Origin: Candidatus Sabulitectum sp.
GTDB taxonomy: Bacteria > Fermentibacterota > Fermentibacteria > Fermentibacterales > JCC-6
Direction: 5' to 3'
NCBI GenBank assembly: GCA_023139045.1
Contig: JAGLOJ010000082.1
Coordinates: 25,868 to 89,867 of the forward strand
Length of the DNA stretch: 64,000 nt
In this document: piece by piece, positions 59,392-64,000 of the stretch
How the letters are laid out: every line of letters begins with the position of its first letter
How positions within the stretch are numbered: position 1 is the first letter of the stretch
Position numbers and translations under genes: made by a program
Notes under the pieces: model-generated
Database searches by the model: none
What the model was told of the DNA's origin: nothing
The model's input: only the letters and a program-made list of their open reading frames with translations

Positions 59392-60320
59392 AACGAACTC
59401 TGGCAATTCTCATTCTTCTGGCATGTACGGGAATTGTCGTTTCTCTTGCCACCGGGCCGTTAGGTTGGAATGCTCCCGGTCAGGTGATTATGTACCTCAG
59501 GCTTCCAAGGATTCTTCTTGCAATCACCGCCGGTGCCAGTCTTGCTGTCTCAGGCTGTGTGCTGCAGGCTGTACTGAGGAATCCACTTGCCACACCGTAC
59601 ACACTGGGGATCAGTGCAGGTGCCGGCGTTACTGCCGGTTTTATCATACTTTCAGGTATTTCTCTGCCAATATTTCTTGTCTATCTTTCCGGTACTGCCG
59701 GGGCACTGGCAGCCTCAACCCTGACATGGTTTCTGGCCGGTCGCGGCCAGCGAGACCACTCTGGCCTGATCCTGGCCGGTGTAACAGTGAACCTCCTGGG
59801 GGCTTCCGTTCTTCTTCTAATTGAGTACATGAGCCCGGCATCCCGTCTGGTGGAGATCATCAGATGGATGATGGGTGACCTTGCTGTTTCCGGTTACCGC
59901 AGAGTTCTTTTCCTTCTTCCGTTCCTGGTTGCCGGGATGGTTCCGGCACTGCTGAAAACAGGCACATTGAACCAGTTCCTAACAGGCACCGAAATGGCTG
60001 AATCCAGGGGAGTAAACACAGTCAGGGAAAGGTTCCTTCTGCTGATTGCAGCAGCAGTTCTTGCCGGGGGTGCTGTAGGAGCGGTGGGCCCGATTGGTTT
60101 CGTAGGGCTTATAGTGCCACACACAATGAGACGACTGGCAGGGGGAGACTACAGAAGGCTTCTTCCTCTTTCTGCTCTTGGCGGGGCTGTTCTTATGCTC
60201 TGGGCGGATATCTTCTCAAGAGTGGTTATTTCCCCTGCGGAACTCCCGATCGGCGTTATTCTCTCCCTCCTGGGCGGCCCGTTCTTTCTCTATCTGCTTA
60301 TAAAGAAACCCCGCCTGTAG
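59388..60320 (+). CDS. Metal-chelate ABC transporter permease (FecCD/BtuC family)
   Basis: 310 residues with about nine membrane segments. FecCD marks: LRLPRILLAITAGASLAVSGCVLQAVLRNPLATPYTLGISAGAG near the N-terminus, RWMMGDLAVSGYR in the middle and the ATPase-coupling GPIGFVGLIVPHTMRRLAGGDYR loop followed by ELPIGVILSLLGGPFFLYLL. Slightly shorter than the usual ~330. With the two preceding genes it makes a complete class II importer (F-D-C order). No TonB-dependent receptor gene lies nearby. Confidence 0.95.
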   Translation: MKRTLAILILLACTGIVVSLATGPLGWNAPGQVIMYLRLPRILLAITAGASLAVSGCVLQAVLRNPLATPYTLGISAGAGVTAGFIILSGISLPIFLVYLSGTAGALAASTLTWFLAGRGQRDHSGLILAGVTVNLLGASVLLLIEYMSPASRLVEIIRWMMGDLAVSGYRRVLFLLPFLVAGMVPALLKTGTLNQFLTGTEMAESRGVNTVRERFLLLIAAAVLAGGAVGAVGPIGFVGLIVPHTMRRLAGGDYRRLLPLSALGGAVLMLWADIFSRVVISPAELPIGVILSLLGGPFFLYLLIKKPRL

Positions 60321-60344
60321 GAACAGTGTTCCCTGAAGAAGTAC
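60314..60344 (-). pseudogene. Possible remnant of a type IX sorting-domain gene
   Basis: On the minus strand these bases encode SSGNTVPTG in the same frame as the sorting domain of the 1070-4975 gene. They match 1137-1167 at 29 of 31 bases, counting by eye. The frame runs into a stop soon after, inside the permease gene's end. It may be a trace of a lost secreted-protein gene or a chance conserved coding motif. Confidence 0.3.
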
Positions 60345-60557
60345 TCTGGGAGAAGAAGACCGGAACAGATACTGGAGACACGAACAAAGACCCAGTCGGT
60401 ACAATGCTTCTTTTGAGAGGTGCAGAAATATTCGTGTAATCTGAAAATCGGTGTAAACCATACACCAACCCTATTGACTCGGGTTATTGAATGGAATAGC
60501 TTACATAAAATGCAGAAGGCAAATTCGCCTATGCTGTAAAAAAGCAGGGAATGAGCA

Positions 60558-61382
60558 GTGCTGACAAAGTATCGTAATCTTCTGGTTCAGAAAAGATACA
60601 GTGAGAATACCCAAAAGGTTTATCTTAACTACTTTGCAGATTTTGTCAGGAATTTTGGTGCTTCCAATTTGGAAAAGCTATCTGTGGATGAGATTAACGG
60701 ATATATTCTTGATCTTGTAGAAAAAAGAGGTATTTCTGGCAGTCAGCAAAATCAGAGGATTAATGCTATCAAGTTTTACTATGAAAAGATTCTGGGTAGA
60801 GAAAAGCAATACTATGAGCTTCATCGCCCCAGAAAAGAGCATAAGCTACCAAAGGTTCTCAGCAAAAATGAAATTAAAAGAATATTCGATTCATGCAACA
60901 ACATAAAGCACCGTTGCATACTGATGCTGATTTACTCAGCCGGTTTAAGACGTAGTGAGCTTATCAATATGAAAGTAGATGATATTCATTCCGAGCGAAT
61001 GCTTATCAGCATTAGAGCAGCTAAAGGTAATAAAGACAGGATATCATTGCTATCAGAGAACATGCTCAATTCTCTAAGGAGCTACTACAAAGAGTACAGA
61101 CCCAGGGAACATCTATTTGAAGGCTTACACGGTGGAAAGTATTCCGCATCCAGCGTTGCCAATATCTTGAAAAATGCCGCTCTTAAGGCAGGTATAAAGA
61201 AAAGAGTAACACCACATATGCTCCGACACAGCTTTGCGACACATCTACTTGAACAGGGGACTGATTTGAGATATATTCAGGAACTTCTCGGGCATAGCAG
61301 TACAAAAACCACGGAGATTTACACACATGTTTCCCGACAGGCGATAAATAAGATCAGGAATCCAATTGATGAGATGTTTTGA
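60558..61382 (+). CDS. Tyrosine recombinase next to an integron-like array
   Basis: 274 residues, GTG start with AGGGA upstream. The N-terminal SAM-like DNA-binding domain (1-85; KRYSENTQKVYLNYFADFV) is followed by the catalytic domain with all active residues: R131 (AGLRRSEL), K156 (AKGNKDR), H220 and R223 (TPHMLRHSFATHLL), H246 (LLGHSS) and Y255 (IYTHVS). The C-terminal tail NKIRNPIDEMF resembles the (R/K)SPLD ending of IntI-like and Bacteroidetes recombinases. Between K156 and H220 there is no room for the ~20-residue extra segment that marks integron IntI. It points in the same direction as the cassettes, starting 8 bases before the first att-like repeat. It is a good candidate for the enzyme that moves the downstream cassettes. 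Confidence 0.9.
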   Translation: MLTKYRNLLVQKRYSENTQKVYLNYFADFVRNFGASNLEKLSVDEINGYILDLVEKRGISGSQQNQRINAIKFYYEKILGREKQYYELHRPRKEHKLPKVLSKNEIKRIFDSCNNIKHRCILMLIYSAGLRRSELINMKVDDIHSERMLISIRAAKGNKDRISLLSENMLNSLRSYYKEYRPREHLFEGLHGGKYSASSVANILKNAALKAGIKKRVTPHMLRHSFATHLLEQGTDLRYIQELLGHSSTKTTEIYTHVSRQAINKIRNPIDEMF

Positions 61383-61389
61383 AAGGAAT

Positions 61390-61474
61390 CCCACGTAATG
61401 AAAATGTATACTCAATTGTTCTTAGCCCTCGATTCTGGCAGAGTAACAACAATAAGTATATCCTTACGTTGGGC
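61390..61474 (+). repeat. att-like element 1 (array entry site beside the recombinase)
   Basis: An imperfect inverted repeat: CCCACGTAA...GTATACTCAATTGTT on the left against the complement of AACAATAAGTATATCCTTACGTTGGGC on the right. It ends in GTTGGGC (61468-61474), a perfect GTTRRRY core. Shorter than elements 2 and 3 and without their shared middle. It takes the attI position. Confidence 0.6.
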
Positions 61475-61533
61475 GTAATTTGGAATAAGAGACATTACAG
61501 AGATGAACTTTAAACAAAAAAAAAGGAAATAAA

Positions 61534-61998
61534 ATGAAAACAAAAATTGACACAAAGAAAGCATTTTTATGGGGAAGCGTTCTGATTATTATACAGATGA
61601 TAATTGGAAATGTTTTTTATATGAATCCTTTTGTTGCCAATATCTATAAACAATTTGAAGGACATCATTCACTAAAAACATTTGAATTTATTGGTGGATT
61701 TGGAAATTGGATATTTTTAACAATGGTATTTGGAATATTCCTTATGATTGTGTGGATATTTTTATACAGACTTTTTTATTCAAGTTTGCCGGGTAATGGG
61801 TGGATTAAAGGATTGTATTTTGGAATTATCATCGGATTTATTAAATCAGTTCCAGAAGCCTTCAATCAATGGATGCTAATAAATTATCCGACACCTTTGA
61901 TTTTAGTTCAATTATTTAACACTTTCGTAAGTTTAGTAATTTTTGGTGCATTATTAGGATTTTTCTTTTCAAAATTTAAAGTAATAACAAATGAATAA
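61534..61998 (+). CDS. Cassette-borne integral membrane protein
   Basis: 154 residues; AAGGAAAT precedes the ATG. Four hydrophobic segments (about 11-30, 52-76, 92-108 and 125-148) with short loops. No recognised motif. The codons are strongly A/T-ended, unlike the chromosomal genes before the recombinase, which fits transfer from an AT-rich donor. Overlaps the next gene by 8 bases. Confidence 0.7.
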   Translation: MKTKIDTKKAFLWGSVLIIIQMIIGNVFYMNPFVANIYKQFEGHHSLKTFEFIGGFGNWIFLTMVFGIFLMIVWIFLYRLFYSSLPGNGWIKGLYFGIIIGFIKSVPEAFNQWMLINYPTPLILVQLFNTFVSLVIFGALLGFFFSKFKVITNE

Positions 61999-62449
61999 TA
62001 CAAACATCGAAAATATTGCATATTGCGGACTATATTGTGCTGATTGTCCAAACCGCAAAGGGATAATTGCCGATTTAGCACGAGATTTAAGAAAAGAATT
62101 GAGAATATATCGTTTTGACAAAACAGCAGAATTATTGTCTTCATATTCATTTTTTAAAACATTTGAAAAGTATCCTGATTGCTATGAAGTTTTAGGAGCG
62201 ATGGTGAAATTGAGATGTGGAAAAAGTTGCAGAAATGGTGGTGGAAATCCAAATTGTAAAATTAAAAGATGCGTTCAAAAAAAACAAATTATTGGCTGTT
62301 GGGAATGCGATGAATTTGAGACTTGTGATAAACTTAAATTTTTAGAAGTAAATCACGGAAAAGCTCACATTAAAAACTTGAAAATAATAAAAAAGAAAGG
62401 TGTTGATGAATTTATTATTGGAAAGAAACATTGGTATGCAACGAAATGA
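61991..62449 (+). CDS. Cassette-borne cysteine-rich protein (DUF3795-like)
   Basis: 152 residues. Cysteine patterns typical of the DUF3795 group: YCGLYCADCPNRKG at residues about 9-22, CGKSCRNGGGNPNCKIKRCVQKK (about 74-96) and GCWECDEFETC (about 101-111). Ten or more cysteines suggest a metal site or iron-sulphur cluster; function is unknown. It is coupled by an 8-base overlap to the membrane protein before it and ends 19 bases before the second att-like repeat. Confidence 0.8.
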   Translation: MNNTNIENIAYCGLYCADCPNRKGIIADLARDLRKELRIYRFDKTAELLSSYSFFKTFEKYPDCYEVLGAMVKLRCGKSCRNGGGNPNCKIKRCVQKKQIIGCWECDEFETCDKLKFLEVNHGKAHIKNLKIIKKKGVDEFIIGKKHWYATK

Positions 62450-62467
62450 AAATGAATAAAAAACTAC

Positions 62468-62597
62468 GCCCAACACACAATATAGCCAATAAGGGTTTCA
62501 GATGTATGCGAAGGTTTGTAGCCCGCTTCAACTTTTCGAATAACCTGATAGGAAATCGCCCGCAATCCCTTACTGGCCATATTGTCAACCGTTGTGC
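62468..62597 (+). repeat. attC-like element 2
   Basis: 130 bases. Outer boxes GCCCAAC (62468-62474) and GTTGTGC (62591-62597). The arms ACAATATAGCCAATAAGGG and the complement of CCCTTACTGGCCATATTGT pair with only two mismatches. The middle holds TTGTAGCCCGCTTCA and GCCCGCAATC, shared with element 3. Length and architecture fit integron attC sites. Confidence 0.8.
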
Positions 62598-62724
62598 TTC
62601 ATGCGAGATTGACCGATAAAAATAATGTTGTAGGTAATTTAGAGTTCACCTAATACAAGATAACCAGTGATTATTTTTCATAAGTAATTGAAATAATTAT
62701 AAGGACAACAAGGATTTATTTAAA

Positions 62725-63183
62725 ATGGATAATAGTAAGCGAATAACAAATTGGATAAATAATGTATTAACGGAATTATCATATCTTGATAATAATAAAG
62801 GTATTGAGATATTGAACCAATGCGGGAAAGATTGTTGCAAGTCATCTGAACTGTATCAAGGTGCAATAAGTGTTAGAGAAAAATATAGAAATGAAAAAGA
62901 TGATGATAAACTGTTTAGTGAATTTAAATCTAAATTTTACAATTCTGAGAGGTTAACGAAAAAAGGGAAAATCATAACCTTAGTATTTGAAGAATGCACA
63001 TGCCCAATGGTGAAAAGTGGTGTGGATAATTTATTTCTATGCAACTGCACTATTGGATATTCTAAAAAGATTTTTGAGACTTTATTTGAAAAAAAAGTAA
63101 TAGTTCATTTAGAAAAATCAATTTTGAGAGGCAATTCTGTTTGTGAACAACATATTAAGATTTTGAGGAGAAACAAATTATAG
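62725..63183 (+). CDS. Cassette-borne cysteine-rich protein
   Basis: 152 residues. Cysteines occur in CGKDCC (about 34-39), CTCP and CNC (about 93-113) and near the end (SVCEQHI). The layout, with GY...FE and a C-terminal SILRGNSVCE segment, resembles small proteins related to the L-2-amino-thiazoline-4-carboxylate hydrolase/DUF6144 group; this is a tentative impression. The 5' ~130 bases between element 2 and this gene hold no other gene. Its stop lies inside the start region of the next gene. Confidence 0.65.
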   Translation: MDNSKRITNWINNVLTELSYLDNNKGIEILNQCGKDCCKSSELYQGAISVREKYRNEKDDDKLFSEFKSKFYNSERLTKKGKIITLVFEECTCPMVKSGVDNLFLCNCTIGYSKKIFETLFEKKVIVHLEKSILRGNSVCEQHIKILRRNKL

Positions 63184-63491
63184 GAATTATTTTAGGCATT
63201 ATTGCGGGAATTATTGATGTGATGCCAATGATAATTCAAAAGTTAACTTGGGATGCTAATATTTCGGCTTTTATAATGTGGGTTGTTGTTGGATTTCTAA
63301 TTACTACTGTTGATTTAAAGATAAAACCAATTTTGAAAGGTATTTTGATAGCATTTTTAGTTTTGCTACCTTCTGCAATTTTGATTGGTTGGAAAGAACC
63401 CGTTTCATTAATACCGATTACGATAATGACTTTGATTTTAAGTTCGTTGCTTGGATTTTTTATTAATAAATATACGGAAAAACAAAAATGA
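63177..63491 (+). CDS. Cassette-borne small membrane protein with a probable ATT start
   Basis: 104 residues if started at the ATT at 63177, which follows GAGGAG by six bases; ATA at 63180 is the alternative. A GTG at 63219 is in frame but would remove a hydrophobic segment (IIGIILGIIAGIIDVMPM) and has no ribosome site. Three hydrophobic stretches in total, with FIMWVVVGFLITT and LIAFLVLLPSAILIGW. Function unknown. It overlaps the previous stop by 7 bases and the next ATG by 4, so the three genes of the cassette are coupled. Confidence 0.6.
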   Translation: MIGIILGIIAGIIDVMPMIIQKLTWDANISAFIMWVVVGFLITTVDLKIKPILKGILIAFLVLLPSAILIGWKEPVSLIPITIMTLILSSLLGFFINKYTEKQK

Positions 63492-63841
63492 GTTCATTTA
63501 TTGAAATATGCATTTATGAAGTCAAACCTGAAAAGATTGATGAGTTTGAAATCTTATTGAAAGATATATCAGAACATCATAAATCGTTTGATGGTGTAAT
63601 TGATGTAAAATATATGAAACGAACTCACAGACAAAAAGATTTTAATTCTGTAAAAAATGGCGAACCTGCAATTAGATTGACAAGAAAACAGAAATCTGTG
63701 AAGTATGTTTTATTTTGGGAACTTGAAAATGAATTAATTCATGGAAAGGCAACAAAATCAGGGCTTGAAAAATTTTACAAAAGATTTAACAGATGTTTAG
63801 CAACTATGCCAAAAATAATACTTGGAGATAGACTAATATGA
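63488..63841 (+). CDS. Cassette-borne protein, possible dimeric alpha-beta barrel (ABM-like)
   Basis: 117 residues, ATGA overlap with the membrane protein gene. It starts FIEICIYEVKPEKIDEFEILLKDISEHHKSFDGVIDVKYMKRTH, a pattern of strand, helix and strand seen in antibiotic-biosynthesis-monooxygenase-like (ABM) domains, which act as small oxygenases or quinone enzymes. No decisive catalytic residues are visible, so function stays open. Strongly AT-rich codons. It ends 12 bases before attC-like element 3. Confidence 0.6.
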   Translation: MSSFIEICIYEVKPEKIDEFEILLKDISEHHKSFDGVIDVKYMKRTHRQKDFNSVKNGEPAIRLTRKQKSVKYVLFWELENELIHGKATKSGLEKFYKRFNRCLATMPKIILGDRLI

Positions 63842-63853
63842 GAAAGCACGAAA

Positions 63854-63984
63854 GCACAACAATGTATAAAAATAATAGCCGGTTCAGTCGTATATTCAGG
63901 GGTTGTAGCCCGCTTCAGCTTTCTTGTAACTTGACAGGAATGAAGCCCGCAATCGGCTACTATTCTTATACAAACCGTTAGTGC
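63854..63984 (+). repeat. attC-like element 3
   Basis: 131 bases. Outer boxes GCACAAC (63854-63860) and GTTAGTGC (63977-63984). The arms TGTATAAAAATAATAGCCG and the complement of CGGCTACTATTCTTATACA pair well. The middle shares TTGTAGCCCGCTTCA and GCCCGCAATC with element 2. The cassette beyond continues outside the window; a short palindrome CCAAGCT-C-AGCTTGG closes the window at 63986-64000. Confidence 0.8.
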
Positions 63985-64000
63985 GCCAAGCTCAGCTTGG

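Larger units (their letters stand above)
61469..62591 (+). mobile_element. Gene cassette 1
   Basis: Bounded by the expected G/TT cut points in the cores at 61468 and 62591. It carries two overlapping AT-rich genes (membrane protein, DUF3795-like). Its opening bases TTGGGC, joined to the closing G, make GTTGGGC, the exact complement of the GCCCAAC box at 62468-62474, as expected for an excised circular cassette. Confidence 0.7.
62592..63977 (+). mobile_element. Gene cassette 2
   Basis: Runs from the cut point in element 2 to that in element 3 and holds three same-strand AT-rich genes. Its opening TTGTGC plus closing G gives GTTGTGC, the exact complement of its own GCACAAC box at 63854-63860. 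Confidence 0.7.

Noticed and set aside
60450-60466. GGTGT...ACACC inverted repeat upstream of the recombinase
   Set aside because: Only five-base arms and no link to the att-like elements; expected by chance.
62431-62619. 62-codon plus-strand reading frame
   Set aside because: It runs through attC-like element 2, has no ribosome site and follows the repeat rather than a protein pattern.

Overview
The window comes from a Gram-negative-type bacterium. It has LptF/LptG lipopolysaccharide permeases, many lipoproteins, a SprA-type outer-membrane translocon and a secreted protein ending in a type IX-like (Por) sorting domain. SprA together with that sorting domain points to the Fibrobacteres-Chlorobi-Bacteroidetes superphylum or a related uncultured lineage; an assignment near Candidatus Fermentibacteria is only an inference from gene style. 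Base composition looks near 50% GC over most of the window and falls sharply in the last 2.5 kb.

Layout. 1-7.5 kb: the 3' part of a putative outer-membrane protein gene, a large secreted M23 peptidase/FG-GAP protein with a sorting domain, a beta-propeller-like protein and a membrane protein. 7.5-11.5 kb: a lipoprotein resembling a catalytically dead M1 aminopeptidase, coupled to ligA. 11.6-16.9 kb (minus strand): lptF-lptG-serC and a GT-C type membrane protein. 17-22.6 kb: a very large SprA homologue. 22.7-32.1 kb: a type IV pilus locus (two PilB ATPases, PilT, PilC, PilS, PilR, PilA) with a good sigma-54 promoter before pilA, the expected PilR target. 32.3-39.7 kb: a B12-type radical SAM enzyme, a GT-C membrane protein, a methyltransferase, a flippase-like membrane protein and a soluble histidine kinase. 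39.7-44.1 kb: six consecutive minus-strand genes for small lipoproteins or anchored proteins, built from at least eleven copies of one ~85-residue acidic domain (signature DEDGDTYT). This family is not recognised here. A diguanylate cyclase gene diverges from the cluster.

45-49.7 kb: an overlapping operon for cofactor and salvage metabolism (amidohydrolase, nadC, coaX, stand-alone coaC, mtnA-like). 49.8-57.8 kb: dnaK, dnaJ, mutS2, dnaG and a sigma-70 family factor. 57.8-60.3 kb: a BtuF/BtuD/BtuC-like metal-chelate ABC transporter. The lipoprotein signal of its first gene is encoded out of frame inside the end of the sigma gene.

60.5-64.0 kb: a tyrosine recombinase followed by an AT-rich array of small same-strand genes separated by ~130-bp imperfect inverted repeats. 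These behave like integron attC sites: the 5' core box of each repeat is the exact complement of the core box that opens its own cassette (GCCCAAC with GTTGGGC, GCACAAC with GTTGTGC). The recombinase lacks the extra segment typical of IntI and points in the same direction as the cassettes. This integron-like array and the DEDGDTYT lipoprotein cluster are the two best candidates for undescribed biology.
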